A model generated the notes under the pieces. The model was not told the origin of the DNA and ran no database searches. It saw nothing but the letters and a program-made list of their open reading frames with translations. A program made the position numbers and the translations under genes. This document shows, in pieces, positions 25,459 to 34,891 of a DNA stretch of 64,000 nucleotides; the stretch's first letter is position 1, and each line of letters starts with the position of its first letter. The DNA lies in NCBI RefSeq assembly GCF_000745185.1, contig NZ_JQNJ01000001.1, positions 1,449,501 through 1,513,500 of the forward strand, given 5' to 3'. The DNA is from Muricauda sp. MAR_2010_75 (GTDB lineage Bacteria; Bacteroidota; Bacteroidia; Flavobacteriales; Flavobacteriaceae).

Positions 25459-25899
25459 ATGTTTTCTGACAACAAAAAACCCAGACCTATGAATGAACTT
25501 GGCGGACAACCCAACAGAATTGAAAAGAACACGAAGATAAAAGGAGACATTACTTCCGAGGCCGATTTTAGAATCGACGGCAAACTGGAAGGCAATGTAA
25601 AAACATCTGGTAAAGTGGTCATTGGAAAAGATGGCTACATCAACGGAAAGGTGGAATGTGTAAATGCCGATATCGAAGGAAAATTTAATGGAGAGCTCAA
25701 CGTAAAGGACTTGCTTTCCTTGAAAGCCTCTGCCATTATTGAAGGCACGGTAACTGTGGCCAAATTGGCGGTAGAGCCGGGAGCTACCTTTAATGCGGCC
25801 TGTACCATGGGCAAGGGCGCAACCCCAACCACTTCGTCGTCTTCACCGGCGCCAAAATTGGAGTCTACCAAAAGCAATGAGCCAGCAAAAGCCTCCTAA
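25459..25899 (+). CDS. Bactofilin (polymer-forming cytoskeletal protein)
   Basis: A 146-residue protein with a central beta-helix repeat. Segments such as TKIKGDITSEADFRIDGKLE, VVIGKDGYINGKVEC and LKASAIIEGTVTVAKLAV are classic bactofilin rungs, flanked by a short polar N-terminus and a Ser/Pro/Lys-rich tail. Bactofilins self-assemble into filaments on the membrane and organise cell shape or secretion machinery. Its place between SprE and the atp genes is common in flavobacteria. The 3' end overlaps the AtpZ gene by 23 bp. Confidence 0.93.
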   Translation: MFSDNKKPRPMNELGGQPNRIEKNTKIKGDITSEADFRIDGKLEGNVKTSGKVVIGKDGYINGKVECVNADIEGKFNGELNVKDLLSLKASAIIEGTVTVAKLAVEPGATFNAACTMGKGATPTTSSSSPAPKLESTKSNEPAKAS

Positions 25900-26107
25900 A
25901 AAAAAGAACACCTTCAGAAATGCGGCGATCCTAACAGGCATAGGCTTTGAAATGGGGGCCATTATTTATTTGTCCGTCCAAGGCGGAAAATGGTTGGACG
26001 CCGAATATCAAAACGAAAAGAATATTTTTACGGTAATTGCCACTTTATTGGGAGTGGCAATTTCTATTTGGCTAGTTTTGCAACAGTTAAAACGTATTAA
26101 ATATTGA
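25877..26107 (+). CDS. AtpZ/AtpI family protein
   Basis: A 76-residue protein with two membrane helices (NAAILTGIGFEMGAIIYLSV and IATLLGVAISIWLVLQQL) and a basic N-terminus. AtpZ/AtpI proteins assist assembly of the ATP synthase c-ring or move Mg2+/Ca2+, and this gene lies upstream of atpB as expected. ATG 25877 lies within the end of the bactofilin gene; a longer frame from 25793 is Arg/Pro-rich nonsense and overlaps it too far. The stop overlaps the next ATG. Confidence 0.88.
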   Translation: MSQQKPPKKKNTFRNAAILTGIGFEMGAIIYLSVQGGKWLDAEYQNEKNIFTVIATLLGVAISIWLVLQQLKRIKY

Positions 26108-26514
26108 TGTTAAAACGCAACCTGTTCGCCCAGTTTCTTCTCCTTCTTCTGCTGTTGTTGATTCTTGCTTTTGCAGGGCATTTGTTTGTCTTGTCCAGGA
26201 AGGGACTTCCACTTTATGGTAATTTAATTGTGCGCTCCTATGTGATCAATGCCATTTTGGCCGTGATCATTTTTGGATTGCTATTCCGTTTTAGGGAACG
26301 CTTGAAGAACCAAATTGGGTTTTTGTTCATGGCCGGAAGTTTGGTGAAGTTTGTGTTTTTCTTCATCTTTTTCTACCCCACTTACATTAGTGATGGGGAC
26401 ATGTCTGGCCAAGAATTCGCTGCTTTTTTTGTCCCGTACGCCATCGCCCTTTTTTTGGAGACTTTTTATGCCTCCAGAATGCTTAAAATTTTGGAGGAAT
26501 CCTCTGAAGATTAG
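26107..26514 (+). CDS. Small membrane protein of the atp locus (DUF6168-like)
   Basis: A 135-residue protein with four hydrophobic segments and conserved-looking basic loops (LFRFRERLKNQIGF). It occupies the position held in other Flavobacteriaceae by a small membrane protein between AtpZ and AtpB, which I believe is DUF6168. It may help assemble the F0 sector, by analogy with AtpI, but no motif proves this. ATG 26107 overlaps the AtpZ stop. The -7 box for atpB lies 60 bp downstream of its stop. Confidence 0.75.
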   Translation: MLKRNLFAQFLLLLLLLLILAFAGHLFVLSRKGLPLYGNLIVRSYVINAILAVIIFGLLFRFRERLKNQIGFLFMAGSLVKFVFFFIFFYPTYISDGDMSGQEFAAFFVPYAIALFLETFYASRMLKILEESSED

Positions 26515-26574
26515 GCGACTCAAAATCCTCAAAAATAAAAGTTTGAAAGCTTTTTTCTTTTTAGAAGAATGGCT

Positions 26575-26583
26575 TACATTTGC
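26575..26583 (+). promoter_or_regulatory. Promoter -7 box TACATTTGC for atpB
   Basis: An exact TAnnTTTG box with the frequent trailing C, 32 bp before ATG 26616. It likely starts the main atp transcript, independent of the sprE-bactofilin run. Confidence 0.6.
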
Positions 26584-26615
26584 ACCGATTTTGAGAGACC
26601 GATATTTTGAGCGAA

Positions 26616-27752
26616 ATGCGAAAGACTTTTTTTACGAGATTAATTCTTGTCGGAACACTATTGTTGGCCCAGTTCAGTTTTGCCAAAGAACAGGAACACG
26701 AAACTGAAGAACACGGCAAGGACCTAAAGACTGAAATTAAGGAGTACATTTCCCATCACCTTAAGGATTCTCACGACTTTTCCTTATTCTCCTACACAGC
26801 GGAAAACGGTGAGCACAAATATGTTGGTTTTCCTTTGCCCGTAATTTTAATAGATGACGGATTAAAGGTTTTCTCCTCCTCAAAATTCCATCACGGGGAA
26901 ACCGTGGCCGAAGTGGACGGCAACTATTACAAGCTGTACCACGGAAAAATTTACAAAACCGATGCCGAGGGCACCATCAATTATGATGAAGAGCACCATC
27001 CTACCAACGTAAAACCGTTGGACTTTTCCATCACCAAAAATGTGGTAATGATTATTGTTACAGGTTTGCTGATGTTGTGGTTGTTCACCAGTTTGGCCAA
27101 ATCCTATGCCAAGAACAACGGTATTCCAACTGGGGCGGGTCGCTTTTTTGAACCTATTATATTATATGTTAGGGACGATATTGCCAGACCCAATATCGGT
27201 GAAAAGAAATACAAAAAATACATGCCGTACCTGTTGACCATCTTCTTCTTTATATGGTTCTTGAACATGTTCGGCCTAACCCCACTAGGGATTAACGTTA
27301 CAGGAAACATCGCCATTACCTTTGCATTGGCCTTGATGACCTTTTTATTGACCAACTTCACTGGAACAAAGGATTACTGGATGCACCAGTTCAATCCACT
27401 TGGCGACTCCATGCCTTGGTACGCCAAGATACCTTTGTATATTATTCTTGTTCCTATTGAGATTTTGGGATTGTTCATCAAGCCATTCTCACTGCTCATC
27501 CGTTTGTACGCAAACATGCAGGCAGGCCACATTGTATTGATGAGCTTGATCGGGTTGATGTTCATTTTTAAAAGTTGGATCGGAAGCCCATTGTCCTTTG
27601 GACTGGCCTTTGCCATTTCATTGATAGAAGTATTGGTAGCCTTGCTACAAGCCTATATTTTCACCATGTTGAGTGCGTTGTACTTCGGATTTGCCTCCGA
27701 GGACCATCATGCAGAAGGTCATGAAGATGACCCAGAGTTGGTGCATCTATAG
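26616..27752 (+). CDS. atpB: ATP synthase F0 subunit a
   Basis: Subunit a of the proton channel, 378 residues. In addition to the usual five to six helices it has the long N-terminal extension known from Bacteroidota: a signal-like segment MRKTFFTRLILVGTLLLAQF and a His/Glu-rich exported domain. LLIRLYANMQAGHIVLM includes the essential arginine facing the c-ring, and the C-terminal EVLVALLQAYIFTMLSALYF is typical. ATG 26616 is preferred to TTG 26607 because of the cleaner signal sequence. It is separated from atpE by 88 bp that include a repeat hairpin. Confidence 0.97.
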   Translation: MRKTFFTRLILVGTLLLAQFSFAKEQEHETEEHGKDLKTEIKEYISHHLKDSHDFSLFSYTAENGEHKYVGFPLPVILIDDGLKVFSSSKFHHGETVAEVDGNYYKLYHGKIYKTDAEGTINYDEEHHPTNVKPLDFSITKNVVMIIVTGLLMLWLFTSLAKSYAKNNGIPTGAGRFFEPIILYVRDDIARPNIGEKKYKKYMPYLLTIFFFIWFLNMFGLTPLGINVTGNIAITFALALMTFLLTNFTGTKDYWMHQFNPLGDSMPWYAKIPLYIILVPIEILGLFIKPFSLLIRLYANMQAGHIVLMSLIGLMFIFKSWIGSPLSFGLAFAISLIEVLVALLQAYIFTMLSALYFGFASEDHHAEGHEDDPELVHL

Positions 27753-27766
27753 GATATGTCGTTCCC

Positions 27767-27798
27767 GCTGTTCCCTGAGCGTAGTCGAAGGGAAGCAG
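27767..27798. repeat. Dispersed hairpin repeat between atpB and atpE
   Basis: TTCCCT (27771-27776) and AGGGAA (27789-27794) flank GAGCGTAGTCGA, close in sequence to the core seen at 21094 and 59099. It lies inside the atp operon transcript, 19 bp after atpB. Confidence 0.6.
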
Positions 27799-27834
27799 GA
27801 ATCAAGTAAGTTGAATTTTTAATTTTTAAACTAG

Positions 27835-28032
<198 letters not shown>

Positions 28033-28045
28033 TCAAAAAACCCAG

Positions 28046-28080
28046 AGCAAAAGTTGTAACGGTTGGTTGCAACTTTTGCT
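28046..28080 (+). promoter_or_regulatory. Perfect 11-bp stem-loop between atpE and atpF
   Basis: AGCAAAAGTTG (28046-28056) pairs with CAACTTTTGCT (28070-28080) across a 13-base loop. There is no T-run after it, so it is more likely an RNA-stability or attenuation element than a full terminator. Its place just after atpE fits the need for many more c subunits than b or delta. Confidence 0.6.
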
Positions 28081-28119
28081 TCATTAATAGTTTAAAAAGT
28101 ACAAGAATAAAGCATAGAT

Positions 28120-28620
28120 ATGGAAAAGTTATTGGAAGAGTTTTCGTTGGGACTGTTTTTTTGGCAAACCGTGTTGTTCGGATTGTTGTTGTTCCTGTTG
28201 TACAAATTTGCATGGAAACCTATCCTTAAGGCGGTTAATGATCGGGAAGAAGGCATTAAAAATGCTTTGGATGCCGCCGATGCTGCCAAAAAGGAAATGC
28301 AGAATGTTACTGCCGATAGCGAAAAATTGTTGAAAGAGGCCAGAGCGGAGCGCGATGCGTTGTTGAAGGAAGCCCGTGAAATCAAAGAAAGTATTGTTTC
28401 CGAAGCCAAGGAGCAGGCCAAAGTTGAAGGTAATAAAATGATCAAGCAGGCCCAAGCCACCATCGAAAGTGAAAAGAAAGCTGCCGTTTCGGAGATAAAG
28501 GCACAAGTGGCCAACCTTTCTTTGGAAATCGCGGAAAAAGTCATCAAAGAAGAATTGTCCGACAAGAAGAAACAACAGAAGTTGGTGGATGATATGTTGG
28601 GCGACATCAAATTGAACTAA
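28120..28620 (+). CDS. atpF: ATP synthase F0 subunit b
   Basis: The peripheral stalk subunit b, 166 residues. One N-terminal helix (FFWQTVLFGLLLFLLYKFAW) anchors it in the membrane, followed by a long alanine/lysine/glutamate-rich coiled coil, as in KPILKAVNDREEGIKNAL and AKEQAKVEGNKMIKQA. The C-terminal VANLSLEIAEKVIKEELSD contacts the delta subunit. Length and composition are normal. It is followed by atpH after 85 bp, in which GGTATTGGTT and AACCCAATAACC are partly complementary. Confidence 0.97.
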   Translation: MEKLLEEFSLGLFFWQTVLFGLLLFLLYKFAWKPILKAVNDREEGIKNALDAADAAKKEMQNVTADSEKLLKEARAERDALLKEAREIKESIVSEAKEQAKVEGNKMIKQAQATIESEKKAAVSEIKAQVANLSLEIAEKVIKEELSDKKKQQKLVDDMLGDIKLN

Positions 28621-28705
28621 AACAAAAGGTATTGGTTTGCTAAGGCGTGGTTGTAGCATAGTTTCAACATTAGCCTTTCACCATTAACCCAATAACCTAA
28701 AGAAT

Positions 28706-29245
28706 ATGAACCAAAACAGGGCAGCCATACGCTACGCAAAAGCAACCTTGGATTTCGCTATCGAAAAGAAAGCGGCGGAAGCCGTGGAAAAAGATATGCG
28801 GGATATTTCAGTGACAATTTCTGAAAGTAGCGAGTTGGAAAAACTTTTGGAGAGTCCCATTGTAAATAATGTGGTAAAGAAAAATGCATTGCTTGAAATT
28901 TTCAAGGACTCCTCCGAGATCACAAAGGGACTTATCGCTACATTGGTAAGCAACAAGCGTATAGCCATATTGCAGGAAGTGGCCTTTAAATACATCATTC
29001 TTCATGAAAAATTAAAAGGTGAAGATGTGGCCTTCGTAACCACAGCTGTCCCTTTGACCGCTGATTTGGAAAAGAAAATATTGGCCGAAGTGAACAAAAT
29101 CACCGGAAACAAGGTTACTATAGAGAACAAGATTGACGAAAGCATTATTGGTGGATTTGTATTGCGCGTTGGCGATTTACAGTATGATGCCAGCATCGCA
29201 AACAAATTGAACAGTTTAAAAAGAGAATTTACAAATAGTCTATAA
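28706..29245 (+). CDS. atpH: ATP synthase F1 subunit delta
   Basis: The 179-residue delta (OSCP) subunit that connects the F1 head to the b stalk. It starts [20 protein letters not shown], typical of the helical N-terminal domain, and the C-terminal domain contains [19 protein letters not shown], the family hallmark, followed by [16 protein letters not shown]. It lies 2 bp before atpA, so the two are translationally coupled. It is encoded in the order atpF-atpH-atpA that is standard across bacteria. Confidence 0.97.
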   Translation: MNQNRAAIRYAKATLDFAIEKKAAEAVEKDMRDISVTISESSELEKLLESPIVNNVVKKNALLEIFKDSSEITKGLIATLVSNKRIAILQEVAFKYIILHEKLKGEDVAFVTTAVPLTADLEKKILAEVNKITGNKVTIENKIDESIIGGFVLRVGDLQYDASIANKLNSLKREFTNSL

Positions 29246-29247
29246 AA

Positions 29248-30828
29248 ATGGCAGGAGTAAAAGCCGCTGAGGTATCAGCAATTTTGAAAAAACAGTTATC
29301 AGGTTTTGAGGCTACCGCTTCTTTGGATGAAGTAGGTACCGTATTGCAAGTGGGGGATGGTATTGCCCGTGTTTACGGACTTTCCAATGCCCAGTACGGG
29401 GAGCTTGTGGAGTTTGATGGTGGCATGGAAGGTATCGTTCTTAACCTTGAGGAAGATAACGTAGGTGTGGTTTTGTTGGGTCCAACCAAGGAAATTGTGG
29501 AAGGAGCTACCGTAAAAAGAACACAACGTATCGCATCCATTAAAGTGGGTGAAGGAATTGTTGGCCGTGTGGTGGATACCTTGGGTAACCCTATCGATGG
29601 CAAAGGACCTATCGCTGGCGAAACCTATGAAATGCCCTTGGAGCGCAAAGCTCCTGGTGTAATTTTTAGACAACCTGTAAACGAACCTTTGCAGACCGGT
29701 ATCAAGGCGATAGACGCCATGATTCCAGTAGGTCGTGGACAACGGGAGTTGGTTATTGGTGATAAACAAACAGGTAAAACCACCGTTTGTATCGATACCA
29801 TCTTGAACCAGAAAGAATTTTACGATGCGGGTGAACCCGTTTACTGTATTTACGTAGCCGTTGGTCAGAAAGCATCTACGGTTGCTGCCATTGCCAAGAC
29901 GTTGGAAGACAGGGGAGCTTTGGCGTACACCACTATCGTGGCGGCCAACGCATCTGACCCTGCTCCTATGCAGGTATATGCGCCTTTTGCTGGTGCAGCG
30001 ATTGGGGAGTACTTCAGGGATACAGGTCGTCCTGCTTTGATCATCTATGATGATTTGTCAAAACAAGCGGTTGCCTATCGTGAAGTATCCTTGTTGTTGC
30101 GTAGACCTCCAGGACGTGAAGCTTACCCTGGTGACGTTTTCTACCTGCACTCAAGATTGTTGGAGCGTGCTGCAAAAGTGATTGGGGATGATGAGATTGC
30201 AAAAAACATGAACGACCTTCCAGAGGTGTTGAAACCAATGGTAAAAGGGGGAGGTTCATTGACAGCATTGCCTATTATTGAAACTCAAGCAGGTGACGTA
30301 TCAGCGTATATCCCAACCAACGTAATTTCCATTACCGATGGTCAGATATTCTTGGAGCAAGATTTGTTCAACCAAGGGGTTCGTCCTGCGATTAACGTGG
30401 GTATCTCCGTATCCCGTGTGGGTGGTTCCGCGCAGATAAAATCTATGAAGAAAGTGGCCGGTACCTTGAAATTGGACCAAGCCCAGTTCCGTGAATTGGA
30501 AGCTTTTGCCAAGTTCGGTTCCGATTTGGATGCCGCTACCTTGAATGTCATTGAAAAAGGACGTAGAAACGTGGAAATCTTGAAACAAGGTCAGAACGAT
30601 CCGTTCACCGTTGAAGACCAGGTGGCCATCATCTTTGCAGGTTCCAAGAACTTGTTGCGTGATGTTCCTGTGGATAAGGTAAAAGAGTTTGAAAGAGATT
30701 ACTTGGAGTTCTTGAACGCAAAACACAGAGACGTATTGGATAGCTTAAAGGCTGGAAAATTGACCGATGAGGTTACCGATACATTGACCGCTGTTTGTAA
30801 AGATCTGTCAGGGAAATATAGAAGTTAG
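29248..30828 (+). CDS. atpA: ATP synthase F1 subunit alpha
   Basis: The non-catalytic nucleotide-binding subunit, 526 residues. [18 protein letters not shown] is the Walker A loop, [20 protein letters not shown] is the Walker B region, and [20 protein letters not shown] holds the arginine finger neighbourhood and family signature. The N-terminal barrel [18 protein letters not shown] and C-terminal helical bundle are intact. It is somewhat longer than the E. coli protein (513). The gap to atpG contains 7-bp repeat arrays rather than a promoter. Confidence 0.98.
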   Translation: MAGVKAAEVSAILKKQLSGFEATASLDEVGTVLQVGDGIARVYGLSNAQYGELVEFDGGMEGIVLNLEEDNVGVVLLGPTKEIVEGATVKRTQRIASIKVGEGIVGRVVDTLGNPIDGKGPIAGETYEMPLERKAPGVIFRQPVNEPLQTGIKAIDAMIPVGRGQRELVIGDKQTGKTTVCIDTILNQKEFYDAGEPVYCIYVAVGQKASTVAAIAKTLEDRGALAYTTIVAANASDPAPMQVYAPFAGAAIGEYFRDTGRPALIIYDDLSKQAVAYREVSLLLRRPPGREAYPGDVFYLHSRLLERAAKVIGDDEIAKNMNDLPEVLKPMVKGGGSLTALPIIETQAGDVSAYIPTNVISITDGQIFLEQDLFNQGVRPAINVGISVSRVGGSAQIKSMKKVAGTLKLDQAQFRELEAFAKFGSDLDAATLNVIEKGRRNVEILKQGQNDPFTVEDQVAIIFAGSKNLLRDVPVDKVKEFERDYLEFLNAKHRDVLDSLKAGKLTDEVTDTLTAVCKDLSGKYRS

Positions 30829-30905
30829 TATTGAGTATTCAGTACAAAGTATTGAGATGACTGTAGCAAATCGCTCAAACCTCAATACTAATATCTAGAT
30901 ACTAG
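30828..30905. repeat. Degenerate 7-bp repeat arrays in inverted orientation, atpA-atpG gap
   Basis: From 30828 the units read GTATTGA, GTATTCA, GTACAAA, GTATTGA; from 30882 they read TCAATAC, TAATATC, TAGATAC. The second array is largely the reverse complement of the first (GTATTGAG against CTCAATAC), so the transcript could form a hairpin. The arrays account for most of the 83-bp gap. Confidence 0.65.
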
Positions 30906-30911
30906 AAAAAT

Positions 30912-31772
30912 ATGGCGAACCTAAAGGAAATACGGAATAGGATTACATCCATCTCTTCAACGATGCAGATTACCAGTGCCATGAAAATGGTTTCTGCTGC
31001 CAAGTTGAAGAAGGCCCAAGATGCCATCACGGCCATGCGCCCTTATTCTGACAAACTTACTGAGTTGTTGCAAGGACTAAGTGCTAGTTTGGATGGGGAT
31101 GCCGGTAGTGCATTTACGGACAATAGACCCGCAAATAAAGTATTGGTTGTGGCCATAACCTCCAATCGAGGTTTGTGTGGAGCATTTAATTCCAACATCA
31201 TTAAACAGAGCCGAACTTTGGTAGCTCAAACCTACGCTGGAAAGCAGGTGGATTTTGTGACCATTGGAAAGAAAGCCAACGATATCCTTCGTAAAAAGCA
31301 TACCATCATAGCCAATCATAGCAGTGTTTTTGATGATTTAACCTTTGACAATGTAGCCGAGATTGGCCAGTTTTTGATGGACCAATTCACCGAAGGTAAG
31401 TATGACCGAATCGATTTGGTATACAACAAGTTCAAAAACGCTGCCACTCAAATTGTGATGACCGAGCAGTTCTTGCCCATTGCCATTTCTGAGGAAAATG
31501 GTTCCAGTGTTTCCGATTACATTTTTGAGCCTTCAAAGGCAGAGATTGTAGAGCAATTGATTCCGAAATCATTGAAGACCCAATTGTTCAAAGCTATCCG
31601 GGATTCATTTGCCAGCGAGCACGGTGCCCGTATGACCGCCATGCACAAAGCAACGGACAACGCGGCTGAACTCAGGGATGAATTAAAATTGACGTACAAC
31701 AAAGCCCGTCAAGCAGCCATCACTAATGAAATTCTTGAGATTGTTGGTGGTGCCGAGGCATTGAACAACTAG
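30912..31772 (+). CDS. atpG: ATP synthase F1 subunit gamma
   Basis: The central rotor shaft, 286 residues. MANLKEIRNRITSISSTMQI and the following ITSAMKMVSAAKLKKAQ form the long N-terminal helix, the middle has TSNRGLCGAFNSNIIKQ, and ERGARMTAMHKATDNA appears here as EHGARMTAMHKATDNAAEL with the C-terminal helix LTYNKARQAAITNEILEIVG. All are family hallmarks. It is the last atp gene here: a strong terminator follows and neither atpD nor atpC is present, as in relatives where atpDC is a separate unit. Confidence 0.98.
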   Translation: MANLKEIRNRITSISSTMQITSAMKMVSAAKLKKAQDAITAMRPYSDKLTELLQGLSASLDGDAGSAFTDNRPANKVLVVAITSNRGLCGAFNSNIIKQSRTLVAQTYAGKQVDFVTIGKKANDILRKKHTIIANHSSVFDDLTFDNVAEIGQFLMDQFTEGKYDRIDLVYNKFKNAATQIVMTEQFLPIAISEENGSSVSDYIFEPSKAEIVEQLIPKSLKTQLFKAIRDSFASEHGARMTAMHKATDNAAELRDELKLTYNKARQAAITNEILEIVGGAEALNN

Positions 31773-31795
31773 AGTTACTAAAATATCAAATATAT

Positions 31796-31823
31796 AAAGC
31801 CGCTTATTAAGCGGCTTTTTTTG
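31796..31823 (+). terminator. Intrinsic terminator of the atp operon
   Basis: AAGCCGCTTA and TAAGCGGCTT form a perfect stem directly followed by a run of T, 24 bp after the atpG stop. Confidence 0.85.
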
Positions 31824-31909
31824 TCTTCCAATCTTTTATTGTATTTGGACTAAAGCGTTTTATGTAACTTGTGGTCACTTAGTAAAGGTTATTAAAGAGA
31901 ACACACCTA

Positions 31910-33379
31910 TTGAATCCACTAAAAAGGCTTTTTAAACAGACTTTTATTTATGGACTGGCCACGGTGTTGCCGAGGGTCATTTCCTTTTTTCTGCTACCGC
32001 TGTATACCTCAGTTTTTGAAAACGCGGCAGGTTATGGACAGTATACCAACATTTATGCATGGATCGCCATCTTCAATGTTTTTTTGGCCTATGGTATGGA
32101 AACTGCTTTTTTTAGGTTCTATCATAAATCCGAGGACAAAAAAAAGATAATATCCACTTCGTTGATTTCCCTTTTGGCCTCGTCCCTTTTGTTTTTGATC
32201 ATTGCATTGTCCGTAAAACAATGGTTGTCCCAAGTGACCAATATCAATGTGGATTACATCAAGTTCACCACGTTTATCTTGGTTTTGGATGCCTTGGTCA
32301 TTGTTCCCTTTGCCTTGTTGAGGGCACAGGAAAAACCCATGAAATATGCGGTGCTAAAAACCATCAATGTAGCCATAAATTTGGCCTTCAATATCTTTTT
32401 CCTGCTTGTTTTGCCCAAAATGGTCCTAGAAAACCAGTCCGGATTCTTTCATGCCATGTATAAGGAAAACTGGGAAATTCATTATGTGTTGATTTCAAAT
32501 GTTATCGCCAGCGGCATTACCCTGTTGATTTTGCTCCCCAGCTATTTTAAGGTTCCCTATCTGTTCGACTCCATTCTTTGGAAACAGATGATGAAATACG
32601 CTGGACCTGTAATGGTTGCTGGAATAGCATTTACCGTAAATGAAGTGTTGGATAAGATTTTACTGACTGAGATATTACCACCGGACACTGCTGAGGCAGA
32701 AGTAGGAAAGTATGGGGCCTGCTACAAATTGGCACTGTTCATGACGTTATTTGGAACAGCCTTTCGGATGGGTGTTGAACCCTTCTTCTTTAGTCATGCC
32801 AAAACTGAAAAACCACAAAAAACCTATGCACAGATTACCAATTATTTTGTGATTTTGGGCAGCATTATCCTTTTGGTCGTTGTGGCCTACATCGATCTTT
32901 TGGGCAAACTTTTAATTCGGAACCCTATTTATTGGGAAGCACTTGAGGTTGTCCCTATTATTCTTTTAGGAAGTTTTTGCCTTGGCATTTATCATAACCT
33001 GTCTGTTTGGTACAAAGTAACCGATCAAACCAAATTTGGGGCCTATATTTCATCCATTGGGGCGCTGATTACCCTTGTTATCAATGTTGGGCTAATTCCC
33101 AAGATTGGGTATATGGCTTCCGCCCTGGCCACATTGGCCGCTTATGGTAGTATGATGCTCTTGTCCTATTTCTTCGGAAGAAGATATTACCCGGTACCCT
33201 ACAATATGCGGAAGATAACCTTTTACCTTTCCGTTTCAATTCTCTTTTCAGCACTATCCTTCTACGTTTTTAATAGAAATTTAATAGCGGGCAGCCTACT
33301 TCTTTTGTTATTTTTGGGATTGGTTTACAGAATGGAAGGAGCTAATTTAAGAAGCATATTTTTAAAGCGTGAAGATTAA
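31910..33379 (+). CDS. Lipopolysaccharide/polysaccharide flippase (MATE/Wzx-like)
   Basis: A 489-residue polytopic membrane protein with about fourteen helices of the MVF/Wzx exporter superfamily. It begins [20 protein letters not shown] and includes [19 protein letters not shown], the conserved PLYT-like motif of the polysaccharide synthase family, and [16 protein letters not shown]. It would flip lipid-linked glycans or another lipid precursor across the inner membrane. The start is TTG 31910. The stop overlaps the dut start by 11 bp, making it the first gene of a seven-gene run; no canonical promoter box was found. Confidence 0.88.
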   Translation: MNPLKRLFKQTFIYGLATVLPRVISFFLLPLYTSVFENAAGYGQYTNIYAWIAIFNVFLAYGMETAFFRFYHKSEDKKKIISTSLISLLASSLLFLIIALSVKQWLSQVTNINVDYIKFTTFILVLDALVIVPFALLRAQEKPMKYAVLKTINVAINLAFNIFFLLVLPKMVLENQSGFFHAMYKENWEIHYVLISNVIASGITLLILLPSYFKVPYLFDSILWKQMMKYAGPVMVAGIAFTVNEVLDKILLTEILPPDTAEAEVGKYGACYKLALFMTLFGTAFRMGVEPFFFSHAKTEKPQKTYAQITNYFVILGSIILLVVVAYIDLLGKLLIRNPIYWEALEVVPIILLGSFCLGIYHNLSVWYKVTDQTKFGAYISSIGALITLVINVGLIPKIGYMASALATLAAYGSMMLLSYFFGRRYYPVPYNMRKITFYLSVSILFSALSFYVFNRNLIAGSLLLLLFLGLVYRMEGANLRSIFLKRED

Positions 33380-33803
33380 AATCATCAACAAGTCTAGGCA
33401 TAAACTGCCCCATTACGAGACATTGGCCTCTGCAGGCATGGACCTTAGGGCGAATATTGATTCACCCATTGTATTAAAACCCTTGGAAAGGGCCATTGTT
33501 CCCACGGGAATCTATATGGAGCTTCCAGTGGGGTATGAGGCGCAGATTAGACCACGTAGTGGTCTTGCCGCAAAAAAGGGAATCTCGGTCCTCAATGCAC
33601 CTGGCACCATTGATGCAGACTATCGCGGAGAGGTAGGTGTGATTCTAGTGAACCTTTCATCCGAGGAATTTACTGTTGAAAACGGTGAGCGCATTGCCCA
33701 AATGGTCATAGCCAAACACGAGCGGGCCGAATGGGAGGAAGTGGAATCCCTTTCAGAAACCGATAGGGGCGCCGGAGGATTTGGCAGTACCGGAACACAA
33801 TAA
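33369..33803 (+). CDS. dut: dUTP diphosphatase
   Basis: A 144-residue trimeric dUTPase that hydrolyses dUTP to dUMP. All five motifs are present: [45 protein letters not shown] and the C-terminal GAGGFGSTG arm. The start is GTG 33369 inside the flippase gene. In flavobacteria dut often sits in this envelope-gene run, so co-transcription does not imply a shared function. Confidence 0.97.
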   Translation: MKIKIINKSRHKLPHYETLASAGMDLRANIDSPIVLKPLERAIVPTGIYMELPVGYEAQIRPRSGLAAKKGISVLNAPGTIDADYRGEVGVILVNLSSEEFTVENGERIAQMVIAKHERAEWEEVESLSETDRGAGGFGSTGTQ

Positions 33804-33839
33804 AAACAAACACTTACTACGTTATACTAAAAAGAACAC

Positions 33840-34856
33840 ATGAAAATAATCGTCCCCATGGCGGGAAGAGGCTCCCGATTACGACCACACACCCTAACCG
33901 TTCCAAAACCATTGATCCCGGTTGCTGGTAAGCCCATTGTTCACAGATTGGTAAGTGACATTGCCAAAGTTTTGGGAGAACCCATAGAGGAAGTCGCCTT
34001 TATTCTAGGTGACCCAGCTTTTTTTGGAGATGATGTTGTGGAAAGTTTAATGCAATTGGCAGAGGAACTTGGAGCAAAGGGCTCTATATACAGGCAAGAC
34101 CAACCTTTGGGGACAGGACATGCCATTATGAGCGCCAAAGAGTCTTTGAGCGGACCGGCGGTAATTGCTTATGCCGACACATTGATTCGAGCTGATTTTG
34201 ATTTGGACAAGAGCGCAGATAGTGTTATTTGGGTGAAGCAAGTAGATAATCCGGAAGCGTACGGTGTGGTAAAATTAAGCGAACAGAACCAGATTGTGGA
34301 ACTCGTGGAAAAACCAAAGGAATTTGTTTCAGATTTGGCCGTGATAGGCATCTACTATTTTAAAGATGTTGGCATTCTTAAAAATGAACTGCAACATGTC
34401 TTGGACAATGAGATCACCCATGGAGGGGAATATCAGATTAATGATGGCATAAAGCGCATGATGGAAAAGGGCATGAAATTTGTTCCTGGCAAAGTGGATG
34501 AATGGATGGACTGTGGAAATAAGACTGTAACGGTAGAGACCAACCAAAGAATGCTGAATTTTTTGGAAAAAGATGGCGAAAATTTGATTTCTTCTTCTGT
34601 GAAACAAGAGAATGCCAATATTATTGAGCCTTGTTTTATTGGGGATAATGTGGTCATCAAAAACACAACTGTTGGGCCCTATGTTTCGGTGGGGGCAAAT
34701 ACAGTTTTAGAGAATTCAACCATTAAAAACAGTCTAATTCAGAGTAACAGCAAAATTTACAATGCCAATTTGGATAATGCCATGATTGGCAATCATGTTG
34801 TTTTTAATGGTAATTTTGAAACTATTAGCATTGGGGATTATTCCGTTTTGGAATAA
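33840..34856 (+). CDS. Sugar-phosphate nucleotidyltransferase (RmlA/GlmU-like)
   Basis: A 338-residue NTP-sugar synthase. KIIVPMAGRGSRLRPHTLTVPKP is the nucleotide-binding loop (split by the signature G-x-G-S-R-L-R-P-x-T), GTGHAIMSA and IAYADTLIRADFD follow in normal order, and the C-terminal part from about residue 245 has left-handed beta-helix hexapeptides (PCFIGDNVVIKNTTVGPYVSVG). This combination occurs in glucose-1-phosphate thymidylyl- or N-acetylhexosamine uridylyltransferases. The true sugar is unknown. It is co-directional with the flippase, so it may supply an envelope glycan precursor. Confidence 0.9.
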   Translation: MKIIVPMAGRGSRLRPHTLTVPKPLIPVAGKPIVHRLVSDIAKVLGEPIEEVAFILGDPAFFGDDVVESLMQLAEELGAKGSIYRQDQPLGTGHAIMSAKESLSGPAVIAYADTLIRADFDLDKSADSVIWVKQVDNPEAYGVVKLSEQNQIVELVEKPKEFVSDLAVIGIYYFKDVGILKNELQHVLDNEITHGGEYQINDGIKRMMEKGMKFVPGKVDEWMDCGNKTVTVETNQRMLNFLEKDGENLISSSVKQENANIIEPCFIGDNVVIKNTTVGPYVSVGANTVLENSTIKNSLIQSNSKIYNANLDNAMIGNHVVFNGNFETISIGDYSVLE

Positions 34857-34891
34857 TGGACTGTTTTTTGATGTATGATGTTTGAGATGGT

